Translations under genes and position numbers: made by a program
Assembly: GCA_032622095.1 (NCBI GenBank)
Contig: CP136066.1
Span: 225,684,961 to 225,748,960 of the forward strand
DNA: 64,000 nucleotides
Source of the DNA: Siphonodentalium dalli
Lineage: Eukaryota > Mollusca > Scaphopoda > Gadilida > Siphonodentaliidae
Direction of reading: 5' to 3'
Notes under the pieces: model-generated
Told to the model about the DNA's origin: nothing
Database searches by the model: none
Seen by the model: only the letters and a program-made list of their open reading frames with translations
Shown here: piece after piece, positions 23,080 through 36,733 of the stretch
How positions within the stretch are numbered: the stretch's first letter is position 1
Layout of the letters: each line of letters begins with the position of its first letter

Positions 23080-25230
23080 TCTGTTGAGTGTATGGCTATA
23101 GGTGAGGTGAGTATGTTTACAGAAGTTATTGTATTCATCCACGTTGGGTTGTATAGGTATATAAGGAGTAGCTTATGGTCATGTGTGATGTGAACATGTA
23201 TACAGGGAGTGGTTGTCTGGTCATTTAAGTGGTGTATGTGTATAGCGAGATTAGCTACATTGTCCATCTTTGTATATATGGAGTGACTGTGTGGTCATTG
23301 GTGGGATGTATCGGTGTGCATTGGGTGGCTGTATTGTCATGGGTGGGTGTATATGTATACACGCGTTGGCTGTATGGTAATGTATGGGGTGTATGGATAC
23401 ATATGGAGTGGTTGTATGGTTATGGGCAATGTGTATATGTGTACATGGAATGACTGCAGGGTCAATGTTGTTGAAGTGTATGCATACCTGGAGTACAATT
23501 TGATGGTCATTGGCGGGCTTGTGTATATATATAGTAACATCATGGACATATGTGGGACGTATATGTTTATCTGTCGTGGCTGTATTGTCATTGGTGTGTA
23601 CCAGAATACAGTGAATAGCTGAATGCTCATGGATGGGCTGTGTAAGAATACAACAAGTGGCTGAATTGTCATGGTTGAGCTGTATTTGCAAGTATGAATT
23701 GTACGAGTGGCCGTGTGTGCGGGGTATAGGTATACATATGGTAATTGATGAGGCATATATACTGTATGGTAATTGATGAGGCATATATACACTTGGAGTG
23801 ACTATGGTTATGGGTTAAACAATACAGACAACCAACCAATACAGGTAAGTATAGGCTAACAAATTCATGTAAGTGGGTGTCTGACAAAGTGACAAATCTG
23901 TCCGCATCAACGAAAATCACACCTAGCACTGGGCTAACGGAGCATAAGGCCTTTCCGTTTATCAACATAAGTATAGTGAAATAAATAATGGCTAACATCC
24001 TATCCGTCATATAATTTCCCCACACAATGAAGGTGGTACATAAATGTATGGATGTCAAAAGAAAGGGGAGGATGTATCCCAATTTCTCGCAGACAAATTG
24101 ATCCCCGTTCAAATGACATGAATGTTGAGGTGGAAGCTGGGTCCTGGAGCGGTTTTGTGGAATTTTGAAAATAGTTTTAGAACGTACCCCACAAACACAA
24201 GATTTTATTTTATGCCAAAAGTAGAGTTTGACATTTTTGGAAATTACTCCCAATGAGTTGAAAAGATGCCAAAATGTTTGGATAAGATCATCATCAGTTG
24301 CAGTTAGCTGACTATGTGCCATACTAAGCAAATGTCACATTACGTTTCGACTCATTACCTGCAAGACGCGAGAACTTGTATATCTTGTGTGGCTATATGG
24401 CCATGATGTGGCCAATATGTATATAGGGAGTGCCATTGTGGCAAAATTAATGGTGAGGTGAATTGGTATACAAGGAGTGACTGTATGATCACGACTGTGG
24501 TTTATGAGTTTACAACGAGAGGCTGAATTGTCATGGTGAGGTTTATATGCACGATTGGATTGTATGAATGGCCACGTGCGCCGTGCGTGGCATTGGTATA
24601 TCTAGAAGGACTGTAACGCCATTGGTGAGGTTATATGTATACTATATATACCCGTAGTGATGCTATGGTTTTGGGTTGGGTGTGTATGTATATCTTGAGT
24701 GGCTATATGGCCATGGGTGTCTCAAATATATATACGGGGAGTGACTTTATGACCCCTGGTGAGGCAAATATGTATACAAGAAGTGATGTATGATCATGAA
24801 AGTCGCGAAAATATATATCAGAAGTGACTATATTGGCATCGTTGGGGTGTATATGTATATCGTGAGTGCCTATATGGCCATGCATGTGGCAAATATATAC
24901 ATATACATGGAGTGACTGTATTACCAACGGTGAGACGTATATGTATACAAGATGTTACTGTGTGTTCATGAATGTAGTGAATAGGTATACAGGTCGTGAC
25001 TATATGGTCATTGGTGAGGTGTAGGAGTATACTTGATGTGTCTGCATGTTTACTCACGGCTGTATGGCCATGTGTTGGGTGTATAGGCATACCCATGTGT
25101 GGCTGTATAGTAGTGGGTGAGGTGTATGTGCATAAAGCGATTGACATATGTTCACTTATGTGGTGTCCATGTATATATGGAGTGACTGCATGGTCATATG
25201 TGAGTTGCACAGGTGTACCTTTGGGTGACT
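23080..25230 (+). repeat. Degenerate ~42-bp minisatellite in the foldback centre
   Basis: Units resemble GGCTGTATGGTCATGGGTG followed by AGGTGTATATGTATACA and a TGGAGT end. Length varies from about 40 to 57 bp. Two blocks (23080-23820 and 24375-25230) have the same orientation and are separated by family D copy 3. Stop-free minus-strand frames rich in His, Thr and Ile are by-products of the repeat and are not credible proteins. Confidence 0.8.
23834..24362 (+). repeat. Dispersed repeat family D, copy 3
   Basis: It has the same body as copies 1 and 2, starting AACCAATACAGGTAAG and ending CGTTTCGACTCATTACCTGC. It splits the 42-bp repeat block and so is younger than that block. Confidence 0.75.
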
Positions 25231-26710
25231 ATCGAATTCCTATCGCTATAACTCAAAGATATGTTAATCGATAGGGATATCATATCAGAGTGTCTCCACC
25301 TTAATGACGTTTGGTGTGCAATAAGAAGGAAATGGTTTTCATGACTATAGTTTATAAGTTAATACATTTTGATGCTAATGGGCCAGAGTAGCCACATAGT
25401 ATTATCCATCTCAGTGCCGTTTCAACGTTCTGCCTATTTCCGTTAAAAAACATAGACATAATCCCAAAAGAAGTTTTCAGCAAAATACATACTGCATACC
25501 TTAAAATGATTGTCATGTCTCATAATGTAAGGGGACAACCATAATATAACATTTAGTTGTCAGTTGATTAAGTAGCATGTTTAATAACCAAGTGAGTCAC
25601 AATTTGCAACCTTTTCGGAACAACTTATAATAAAGTTCGGAATAAATGTGACAAATCAACTTTTTACCAAATTTGGTTGCCATTTTGCAAGCCATCTTGA
25701 GTAATTTTATCTAAAACACATCCGTGCATTACATTTAAGATAGATCAAAATAAAAAGCACATTTGATACCAAAGATAGTTCCATTTTACTTGACAAAATG
25801 GTGCAAACATTAAAAGTTATTTTTTTGCCGATTTTGATTCCAAGTTTGTGATAAAAAAAATCCAATAATTCTCGTAATTTCAGTGGTTAAAATAGTAAAA
25901 ATTAATCAAAGTGCATCAGAAATGTTAGTATTCAATGTATATAAGATAGAATAGTCATATTGTATTCATCAACCTCAACTTATAAGCGGCTGCACGGCAC
26001 GCTGGTGCAATTTTACCATTTTTCATATTTTGGCCGCCATTTTGAGTCAAAGTGACAATTTTGATACCATTGAGACGAAATATCCATAGGAAATAGAATT
26101 CATCACTTATATTGCACAGTCCTTCCAATTTCTTGATGAAATGTGACTATAATCCCAATGGTGATTTTTTTGTGAAATGTTATATCGCGTTCTGTAACTA
26201 GATTTTTTGTTTGATCGGAAGGAGTGGGGACCCCACTGATGGCATATTTTATTTTCCCGATGGTCAGTTAACATGCTAAATACAAAATATATCACAAGTC
26301 TCAACCAGTTACAAACAGCAGAAACTTATCTTAAACATATCAGTAAAAGGGGTAACATTTTCCACTTCCGCTCGCCATTTTCGCTGCCATCTTGGGCGGT
26401 GAGTTCCAATTTTTGCATAAAAAGTGGCATTATGTCTTAGCTTCACAAAAATGTATACATATTTATACATATGACAAAGATATTCTCACTATAATTGCAA
26501 TAAACTGACAGAACGGAAAATGGCAGCCATATTGGACGCCATCTTGAATTTTAAAAAATGCTCAAAGCGGACTTTAGCGGATTTTGTATATGTTATAGAG
26601 GATATCTTCCCCTTCAAAATGATATATAAATCATCTTAGTCCGAATTTATTTTAGGTTGACCGTAAAATTTGAGTTTATCGACCCGACTAATCAGTTGAT
26701 ATATGAAACC

Positions 26711-29640
26711 GAATTTGGTTAAGTCGCCGCATGTTCTGTTACTGGCCACTCGCTTCTCATCTTGCCCGCGCGCTGACCCGCCGAACCGTCGTCGGAATGT
26801 AGAAAAACATTCATAATGTCGTTTCTCCAATATTTCGCCAAAATAGTCAGTTTTGTAAATATTTGGCTGGCGCTTTAAGCCAAAACGTGAATAAAACCGA
26901 CGCGCTAGTAACCAAACACCAATAAACTATACATACACACATACACACAAATATACGTACACACCCATATACATACATATACATATATATGCATATATAT
27001 AAGATTGTCGAAAATTCCGACCACGTCGACTGAGCCATTTCAGTAACACAACGTTTGAACCAATCATACGCACAATTGTAAATATTAATCACTTTATTCT
27101 GCACGATTTATCTGGCATAAACTTTATACGTAAAGGATCCGCATTCCGCCAACAATAGTAGCCGTACGTAATTTGCGACAATGAAGCTGCCATCTGACCG
27201 CTTTGATATAACTTATTTTTGCATGATTCTTTGTTATTCCGTTCTGAAACACACCAATTCACATCACTTTTAATACTAAACACGGGCTGTCAACGACACG
27301 GTGTGTGTCCATTTGAAAACCCAAATGGGTTTTGCTATAGCGTCAGCGATAAAATTTGATGGCGTACGCCCTCAGTTTCGATATATACGGCAACGTAACA
27401 TATTTCGAAAATCTGTTTCGTGACAGAGCTGTTTTCAAATCTGAATTTGTAACTTGCGATATTTTATTTTTATTTCTTCGCTATTACTTTCACCCTCATC
27501 CCTCTCATTGAATTTAACCCCATTCATGCAGTTTGACGATTATAAGAAGGAATACTTATCTTTGTGTTGAATGAAGTGGCATTATGTTGGTAGGACATGC
27601 ATATTGTCCGACATGACGGGTCTCCGCGGGAAGACAGGAAGACAGGAAAACAAAGGTTCATTATCTTGCCTCTTTGTGATGCTGCCAATATGTGAATTGC
27701 AACGTCCCGCATTGTGCCCGAGCTGGTACTTGGTACCGTGACCGTCCTGCGCGAGTCAGTCTCCTGAGAATTCTCAACTGCCGCTCCAAAACGTTTATTA
27801 GTGTCGTCGCTGGTCATCGTAAAGCGAAGAACTGGCTAAAGTGAGCAGACACATGCTATCTGCTCAAAAATGTGTTTAGTTGTTATTTAGTTTAGTGTAG
27901 ACTATGTATTGCATGTCATATATTTGATTTAGCGATGAATCAATTTAGTTTTTGCAGATCTTTGCAGAGACTTAACCTATTGCAGTAATGACGTGTAGGT
28001 TTTATTTCAGCCTCTCGTGTTAAACTTTAACCTGTACTAAAGATTATTATACATGTAATCATTAATTTCAGATAAATTCCAGATCCGATACCAGTCAATG
28101 CATTTATAGTCATTGATGTACTCTCACTTATTTGCCATTTTACAATTTCAGTAACGACCTGCATACATGCTGCTACTTTTGCAGCTGCCCTGTTGCAGAT
28201 TTTGACATGTAGCTCTCTTCGGTATTTTATCGTGCTGCAATGGCTTGATTTCAGCATTTAAGATGCATGGTAATATTTTCAGTGACACTGCCTATTCAAT
28301 TGTTGATTTAACTTTTGCAGAAGGGTATTTGTTTACAGATTCCAGTGAATGTCAGGAGCCATTCTTCACCTGGAGGGGGTGAATGTTATAGGTGCCGTTT
28401 TTATCTGTTTTAGTAACCTGCTTCTTTCGTGTATCATGATAGTTGCGCGCGTCCTGCATTGTTATTTCAACTTATTATGGGCTAACTGAAATGGGTGTCA
28501 GTGTGTATGCGCGTGAGAACGAGCATGAATGATTGTGTCACCTGCACATTGATTAGCACTCAACTGTTACTCTCAGGAAAATTAGAGCGGTCTGGGGGTC
28601 ATTCGGTAATTAGTTTTTGACGCCATATATTCTCTTACCAGTTTGAGATATATGATTAAATGAAATGCAGATTTCATTTTAAGGACTATCTTTTTTGTGG
28701 TTTATTATCACAGATTTATGAAAGAATAACTATAGTTTTGTTGATTAATATATCACAACTTGGAACTATATTTTTTCCAGCAGGTCGAGAGCATTTTAGT
28801 CCTTACTGTAGGTATATCACTTTACCGTTCAAAATGTATGCGAAACGTTTTTACCTACAATGTGCATTAATACCTACAGTGACAATTAACTATTTTTATT
28901 TCACAATGAGCATTAATAATATAGTAGAATATGTGATCGCGGTATAAACATATTTATTGCATGTGTTGTGGTACTTGCGATAAAAAATGGCTGTGTGAAT
29001 TTTACAAATGTTTTGGTGTGTTTGATGTTCAAATTCTGGCAACGATCAATACCTGATTTCCTTGTAAATTTTATTTGTAATTGTGAGTTTTTATTGATCA
29101 CTGAATTTTTAATATCATTGTGAATATTTATCCCACCAAGAAATGGTTATATATGTTTTAAACTAGTAAAAAAACAAAACTTATTTGCATAGAGGTTGTA
29201 GTTGTGACCACCCCTGTGAACCGGTCCTGTACATCGAGGTAGCAGTGGTTGTGGTACTATGTAAAAGTGTTAGCAGGGGACCACAATCACACCGGTATAT
29301 CATTTAGACGATACTAGAATATATCAAGAATTGTCATCGGCGAACATATATAAGGAGAACAGACATAAAGGGAGAGTTATTCCTATAGGGAATTTCATGC
29401 AATTACCAAAGATGACCAACTATATTTTTTCCAAACAGATAAAATCGTATTGACTGATACAATGAGACTTTTATCAACAATGTGACGAATAAACCGAAAA
29501 ACTGGATGTTTCACATTCATAGTCCATCGATTATCCACTCAATGTACTCCTCAATAGATACTGAATCGAGTTTATAAATCTTTTGATGGCCAATGCCTCA
29601 CTGGATCACAAAATCGAGGCTGATAGGTTACCCCCACTTC
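26711..29640. other. Largely unassigned spacer
   Basis: Apart from one weak candidate exon (27524-27817), nothing was recognised in these ~2.9 kb. Short (CA)/(TA)-rich tracts occur at 26930-27000. ORFs are short and not alike to known proteins. Confidence 0.45.
27524..27817 (-). CDS. Weak candidate exon, hypothetical protein
   Basis: A minus-strand frame with a true ATG at 27817-27815 runs 97 codons to a stop. It lies in a locally GC-richer patch. Its N-terminal half is Ser/Thr-rich and polar (MTSDDTNKRFGAAVENS...), followed by MRDVAIHILAASQRGK. I recognise no domain, signal peptide or membrane segment. The composition is closer to a real protein than the other short frames in this window. 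A GCAAGA after residue ~49 could be a rare GC-type splice donor, but that is speculative. It may equally be chance. Confidence 0.22.
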   Translation of the reverse strand: MTSDDTNKRFGAAVENSQETDSRRTVTVPSTSSGTMRDVAIHILAASQRGKIMNLCFPVFLSSRGDPSCRTICMSYQHNATSFNTKISIPSYNRQTA

Positions 29641-29645
29641 CAAAT

Positions 29646-29795
29646 GGTACTGTCTGCAGGTGATAAGGGTACTGTCTGCATGTGGTAAGGGTACTGTCTG
29701 CAGGTGGTAAGGGTATTGTCTGCAGGTGGTAAGGGTACTGTCTGCAGATGGTAAGGGTATTGTCTGCAGGTGATAAGGGTACTGTCTGATGGTGG
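29646..29795 (+). repeat. Minisatellite, 22-bp unit, about 7 copies
   Basis: The unit is close to GTACTGTCTGCAGGTGGTAA plus GG. Copies differ at a few positions and each has a PstI-like CTGCAG or a variant of it. It is short and non-coding. Confidence 0.92.
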
Positions 29796-29799
29796 TCTG

Positions 29800-30590
29800 C
29801 TATACATTTAATGGGCTTTACTTGAGTAATATCGATCAGTTTTACTAATCATGTCACATGAGGTTTATTTTATAACATGTTTCACAACTGACAGACGAAT
29901 AATACAATATTTGAAAACAAAATATGAAACACAAATAGGGGACAAAATGAGGCAAATTAAAGACGTATCTGCATTACAAAATATCATATTAGTGAATTGT
30001 GGATATTTCAAGGAAATAATCTGATAGTCTCGTATGAACTTTTTCCAATTTCTATATCATTTTTGCCAATATATTATATGTGTAGATCTGTTTATCGTCT
30101 TTTTTCAGATATGGTATCTCAAAAATACCTGCTATTGGACGGATCGATAGAACACAAGAGAACTTAACGACATTAACTACCACCAAACCCCCAATATATC
30201 TACATCTAAGAGCAGCAAGGTTATCAGATGTGACTATGGCTGTTTTACAGCGCAAGGGTATTACTCGTTTTGGTGGCATAAGCCTATAACACACCCAGTA
30301 GTTGTGTGAGTTAGATGTAACGTGTGCACGGAAGTAGTGCTCACATCAAGCCCAGGTACATGTGTGATATGTGGCAAGTCCTTTGCTAACCTACAGTATG
30401 AACCATCACCAAACACGGCACTCCAGTGATAGTTTAAGTGCGAAAAATCCTTTATAAGAAAATCTCTGCTGATATACCACAGAAACGTCCACCAAATCAT
30501 CACTCCTTTCAAGTGTGAGAAGTTCAAGGGTAATTTTCATCACCCACCACCTATAGCCGATATAAGAGTCATGCTGACATTCAGTGTCAG
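29800..30590. other. No recognised feature
   Basis: AT-rich spacer left of the hairpin MITE. No repeat or coding similarity was seen. Confidence 0.45.
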
Positions 30591-30592
30591 TA

Positions 30593-31063
30593 CACATATG
30601 TGACCCGCCATATCAAATCCAGTCGTAAGTCGGGATTTTTTTACCCTGTGTCGATGCATTCTCTTATATTTGCGAGTCGACCACAGGTCGCCTCGCATAT
30701 ATAAGAGAATGCATTGGCCTAACAATTGTTTACAATTTTAATAATTTTTTCTTGTATTCTTTAACAAGTGTATAATTTCACCCATGCAGAGTCCCAGACA
30801 AACATGAGCAGAAGACACTCTTCTATATGCTTCTATATATGTGTGGGGCTCCCTGCAGGGTAATGGATGTGTTTTATTTTATGTCCTAAAAATTGTAAGA
30901 AACATTTATTTAAAAAAAATGATAACAAATTGTTAGGCTAATGCATTCTCTTATATATGCGAGGCGACATATGGTCGACTCGGATATATAAGAGAATGCA
31001 TTGCCACGGGGTAAAAAAAATCCCGACTTACGACTGGATTTGATATGGCTGGTCACATATGTG
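30593..31063. mobile_element. MITE with ~125-bp inverted arms and paired 67-bp hairpins
   Basis: The termini are CACATATGTGACC and GGTCACATATGTG. The arms continue through CAAATCCAGTCGTAAGTCGG to a 67-bp hairpin on each side (30651-30717 and 30938-31004), which starts near ATGCATTCTCTTATAT. A different hairpin (30786-30862) lies in the middle and resembles one at 42565-42646. There is no ORF. The termini differ from families A, B and C, yet the 67-bp hairpin is the one found in family A at 54616 and 61842. The palindromic terminus CACATATGTG hides any target duplication. Confidence 0.8.
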
Positions 31064-31115
31064 GTACATATAGAATGCACACGTAGGTTAATGAAAGGTC
31101 AACTCGGATGTAGTT

Positions 31116-31174
31116 CTACTATGGGTATAAACTTTAACCATTGAAATGCCATTCAAACGTGTTACCCACAGTAG
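31116..31174. repeat. Tiny inverted-repeat element
   Basis: CTACTATGGGTATAAAC pairs with GTGTTACCCACAGTAG in 59 bp. A relative lies at 57818-57918, and a single arm of the same type lies at about 37922-37940. Confidence 0.6.
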
Positions 31175-31179
31175 AAACG

Positions 31180-34100
31180 TGTTACCCACGGTCGGACTCC
31201 TGTTCACACACAGTATGATGTACTGCACAAATTTATTATATAGCATGTTTGTACACAGTACAATAGGGAGTCATGGTATAAATGCACGGCTGAGTTCACT
31301 TACAAGCAGTCTGAATGACCACGTGGCAAATCCTACATGTACATGTCTGGACTATCGCAACACCGACCAGAAACTATAGACACGATTGTGTGTGCATGTT
31401 ATTTATTAAAGACTATCTCGGTTAAATCGCATTACATCTGATGTATGTTTGCTCCATACCAATTCGTATTCGGAGTTTGTATGGCGGGATTGTTTATTGG
31501 TGTTACAATACTGGGATTTCAAGTCATAGCCCCATGCACAAGGCAGTGGAGTCACAGGGGTCCGGGAACTTTTTTCATTTTATTTTATTATATTATCTTT
31601 AATTAGAAGGGTCACATCTCCCCATTTTGAGGAAACCACACCAAGCTCTGGGAAGATAGCTTCTAAAACAGTATTTTTCAAAATAATAAATGTGTTGACA
31701 TCTCTACCACTTCCATAAATATTAGTCTGCAACACTAACATCCATAACTAATGATAAAGCAACACAAGTTTGAAAATCCCAAATTATGATTGATTCGTTT
31801 GTCAAATATATCTAGCACAACTTACCAAAAACAAACATATATTCGGGTCACCCTAATGAAAGAATATATTCAAATTTTATTAATTTAACCAAGCTAATGT
31901 CTTTGACAAAATATCCAGAGCTTCGATTTTGGAACACAATGCTAGCTGTAATGTGATTAGTGCAAATCAGCTACATTATGTTTTGCAGCCAATCGTATGT
32001 TTTCTTATTCCAATCGCTTGTCAACATATCTTTATCTGCATAATTCGAATTTGACGTGAAAACAATTGCCATTTTTGGAACTTATTGTCACAAACAGACA
32101 TGATAGGCTCAATGCGTGTTATTTGATATAACCAGTTTATAGCCATTTTCGGTTTGGTAGCCAAACGTTTTGGGGATATATATATGTTATTTGGTGAGAA
32201 TTTAATAAATCTTATAAATATTTCAACGAATGCCATGTTATCAGATGATAATTGATTAATTCTTGAATATAATCTATTAGAATCTATGATTTGATTGAGT
32301 TCTGAGTCCGAGAGGGAGATCAATTAAAAAGAGATTGGTAATCTCCATATGTACAGTTATCTCCCTTCGCAAACCGACAGGATGTCACGTGTTAATTTCG
32401 CAAAACACGTAAACGCAACCATAAATTGGCCCATTGCTATAGAAACTAGAATGCACTCAGAGAGATGCCAACGTGCGCAAAAATGTAATAAACAATAATT
32501 TAAAAAATAATTTCACTGTATTTTACTTAATTTATTTAATTTAATTTAATGTTAGCAAAAAAAGACAATTACCATTTCTCATTTCATCACAGATAAAAGG
32601 CAAATTACTATATTAATCATTTAAGTAATTAAAACCAATTCCATGTTGCCGAAAGGATGATACTTTAATATCGAGTACATTGTTTTCAGCCAATATGCAA
32701 CAATAAATATCAATAATTAATCAATAATTAATCAATAACGATCATTTTATGTAATAATAAACTCTTCAAACGGTGTTTGTGTCAACAAATGCGTTTTGTT
32801 TTGAGTTACGTCATTCGTCGTATTTGACCCGGAACTCGACTGAAGGTTAGGCTATTCAGCCTATTGCGTCGAATTACGAAATCGCGTTTTGAATGTCTCT
32901 CTTTTCCCGCACGATAAAAAGAGGTCTTCGCACGAACCAAAAATGATGAAACTTCCCAAGTATAATTAAAAATACCCAAATGTAGGAGTCTATGTAGGTC
33001 CCGAAGGAGTCTATAGACTCTTTGATGTAGAGTTCTGATGGAGAAAATGTAGGTCGATCTATTTTTGTCATAACTCTGACGTATTTTTACCTGGGAGAAA
33101 AAATCGAAATCGAGGCTCACTACGAGCATGCCAGTTTTAAATATAGAAACAGGGAATCCCGACAAATGGCGATATCGGCGACAAACAAATAATCGAAAAC
33201 AACACATAAAATAAACATAGCAAAAACGCGGCACAGTAAAAATGTCAGAACGCCACGAGGTTTTACGTCGTTTTTGGTGACGTCATGGAGTGAAACGGAG
33301 TAGGGTGACACCAACCTACGAATCTGTCTGATCGCCATACTGTTGCGCGAGCGCACGTAAATATAGAAAAGAATATATGACGTCATCATTATCTAAGGTA
33401 TAAGCACCAACGCGCACGTATGGTTGCTATCAAAGAGCAGACGCCTGTTTATTATTTGCATCATGTTTGTACTTTTTACACAATGGGATGTGTTGGGCTC
33501 TGAAAGTTAAAGTACATAAATGAATTGTTATGTGATTGCATATGTGGCAAGTACATGTACATTTATGCCTCTATACATGTAGATCAGACACTTGCACAAC
33601 ATAGCCCAGCATGGGAATAGCTTGTACATATACATGCACAGCTGTACAGGCACCCAAGTCCAGTACCTATATACATGTCCCCATTCAACCGTATACAGTG
33701 TTATTTAAGAAATATATGACGTGGATGCCAACCACACCACCAGTTTCCGAACTACAAAACGAGCAGAGTCATATATAGTTAACGCAAATTTTATAAGACG
33801 TATATAAGTTTGAATGTGCTTCCCAACAGGTGTAGATTATTAGCTAGTATTCGGAAAATACATACATGGGGCTAGTATATAAAAGTATAATGTATACATT
33901 TACAGTATATGTGGTCTATACCATTGTACTAATATGATAAGAACGTACTACGTTATTCGAAAACTTACTCCATCCAAGGCCATGATATGTAAATATACAA
34001 TTAGATTAGATGAATAATAATTGTACCCGCACAGGTTGATACTTTGAAGTATATTCTCAAATCGCATGTGCCGGTTTAAATCAGGTTTCAATGGTACCGT

Positions 34101-35625
34101 GTATTTATATTTCACGGACATGTACCGGTATATAACAAATTAACAATTGAATGTACCGGTATGTTCCACGCACTGTTATTGAAAGCATACATATCATTTG
34201 GACATTATTGGTTAAGACATGGATGGCCTTCGTTATAGGTTATAATTTAGGAATACCAGTTACTAAATTATAATACCCTGACCCTGTATGTTGTAAAGAA
34301 TATACTAATATTATATTATAATAGTATAATAATACTACATGTATGATAGTATGAATGCCATATTATCCTCAAAACACACATTGTGTGAGTCGAGCGTTTG
34401 TTTATATACAGCACATAGAGAGTGAGCAATACGAACAACACCGAGGAAATGTGTTTAAGAGACTTATTCGCAGTGACTCATTCAACACCGATATCTTGAA
34501 AGGTGAGGGTTAGCTAGCGCTATACTGATACGTTATAAACAATTTGGTGGAATTTCTAACCAAAGTTCACTTAATGCATGGGGTATATCTGGCGATTAGT
34601 GTTTTGGTTATCTCATACATACTGTTTGTTTACATAACACGGGGTTCATATACATGATTTAGAAATAGCATTTAATACAACTATTAGTTATTTAAGTCAG
34701 GCATTTAGGTTCATTGTACTTGTGTACATCTGGTGGGCTAAGTCCTCATTTTGGAAGATTCGTCAGGACTCTATATATCAGCCATTTATTAACTCTGAAA
34801 TATGTTTGTAAAAGTAAAACATAAAGTGATCCAGACAGACGGATGGAAAAACAAACCAAAGCACTGCCACTGATGGTTATTTAAACCAAATATCCGGCTA
34901 CCACCTTTGACCAAAAAATCTTTACAAAATATGTACCATGCAAATTTCCATTGCGAGCTATTTCTGAATACTGAATAGAACCTGGTATAAAATTGTCTAC
35001 TGTGAGGGTTTACGAGCAGATAATTTAACCCATTCACAATACAAACCGTTCATAACACCATGCATACATGGCCTCAATAGCCCGAAGACGAGTGTGACTC
35101 GCCACACAGTAGTATTTCAACCAGGCTATACTCATGATTCATTCAATGAACTGGATATTGCATGTACACTTCTGCTACAGTGATTGGTACTTGATAGCAT
35201 TATTTGTGCTAATGATATGATATTATATGCATATCGCGATTCAATTTAGTCTTTTAGACTTGGAAAAATTATTGAAATTTCAGCACGCAGTGACGAATGG
35301 TGATCTCGTATAATGATAATTTTGTTTCTCATTTATAATAGCATCCTATTCCATGCCTAAGCTAAAATAAACACTCTGTAACAAATGAATTTGGTACCCG
35401 GAGAAGTTCAAAAAAAAAGGGGCACACTATCAGTTCAGAATATGCATTGCATGTACATGTACGCAGCAAAACACATTTCAAATAACTTGAATTATAGGTA
35501 TAAACGGACTGAAATGTAGAAATTACAGTAAGTTTGCACAACCTTCACCGGAGCAGCATGCAATTTGCCCAAAAGTTCCACAAATAGAGAGCGCCACTGT
35601 GTGGTAGAATTTACATGTCATCATA
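31180..35625. other. No recognised feature
   Basis: About 4.4 kb without a recognised gene or shared repeat. Several minus-strand ORFs at 32806-33389 overlap in different frames and resemble nothing known to me. Short runs of CATGTACATGT-type sequence recur at 33540-33680. This is the longest plain stretch in the window. Confidence 0.45.
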
Positions 35626-35633
35626 ACATAAAC

Positions 35634-36725
35634 TAGATCATGCCATGAATCTCTACTAATGCTGACGCCCGTAGAGATCATATTCCACCTGTACAATACC
35701 CGGGAACTTGTTTTGACAGGCAACCGTATAAAGTCAAACAAAATAACATGGGGAATGTACTTCTTTGTTCATACATGTACATACCTGTGGCTTAATGATT
35801 TATTCATCGGTACGTGAAGTTCCCAGCTCGATATTACAGAATTGCTTTCGCATTATGTCGCTTAGGCCAAAGAAAAAAGATTGTATGTTTCCGGTAACAG
35901 AGCGAAAAAATTAGGGTAGGTAGGTAGGGAAATTTTTGTTTTTAATTTTATTTCGATATTTTTTATCCAGCTGCAGAAATATTGAACTACATCGACCGAA
36001 GTGACATAAAATGCCAACCCGTGTTGTGGGGAAAGTATTACTTGATCAACACAGTGGAAACTGGAAATATACATTAAGGTTGATAAATAAATCAAATTTC
36101 ATGCTTAGGTGTGTTTTTTATTATTCACATATGTACATGACATGTACATGTAGCACATTTTCATAAATTTGGCTATAAACTTGGTAGGAAATTGATGTCA
36201 CTAACTTTTTATAAGAATTTTACCAATAATACCGCCATTATATATGCTGCACTGTACTTGTATTACGACGACTACATCCCATTGACTGGGGGTAGCCAGT
36301 ACATCCACCGAGCATGCCTGGTTTTTTGGAGACAGTAGCTATACCCCTAACTGTTAACATATGTGGTGATATAACCTCTATATATTATTTTTAGGGTCGG
36401 TCGATGTGCGGAAACATAGAATCTTTTTACTTTTGCCTTACGACAATAATTTTCATGACAGGGAATAAAATAAATATTTATCGCGGAATCGGGTCTCAAA
36501 AGTCACGAAAATAATATAATCTCGAGCTTGGAACTTCACTTACCGATGAATAGATCATTAAGCAACAGGTATGAACAAAGTCAAAGAAGCACATTCCCCG
36601 CGTTACTTTATAAGGTTCCCTGTCAAAACTTAAACAAAATTCCTGGAAATTGTAAAGGTGGAATATGTATGATCTCTACGGCGTTCTAGCTTCAGTAGAG
36701 ATTCATGAATCATTGCATGATCTAG
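35634..36725. mobile_element. Family G hAT-like MITE, ~1.1 kb, ~230-bp arms
   Basis: The left arm begins TAGATCATGCCATGAATCTC and the right arm ends in its complement at CATGATCTAG. The match extends over ~230 bp on each side, including TTCCCCGCGTTACTTTATAA near the right end. ACATAAAC flanks the element at 35626-35633 and 36726-36733, giving a target duplication of about 8 bp with one ambiguous base. Such a duplication with a TAG start suits the hAT superfamily. No transposase is present. Confidence 0.78.
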
Positions 36726-36733
36726 ACATAAAC

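Larger units (their letters stand above)
21735..26710. mobile_element. Giant foldback element, ~1.3-kb inverted arms
   Basis: The left arm (about 21735-23075) and right arm (about 25350-26710) are inverted, diverged copies. The outer ends share CCTCTATAACATAT and AAAATCCGCTAAA. The arms then share repeated CAAGATGGC-type motifs, and the inner ends share CGTTGAAACGG. The interior (23080-25345) consists of degenerate ~42-bp tandem repeats cut by family D copy 3. No transposase frame exists. The plan (long inverted arms, repetitive middle, no gene) matches what is called a foldback element. Mobility is inferred, since no target duplication or second copy is visible here. Confidence 0.7.

Noticed and set aside
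23229-25274. Several ORFs rich in His, Thr, Ile or Tyr, Val, Gly
   Set aside because: They arise from the degenerate 42-bp repeat and are interrupted where units change length.
32806-33389. Overlapping minus-strand ORFs of 65-142 codons
   Set aside because: Start codons are arbitrary, the frames disagree, and no domain or splice pattern was found.
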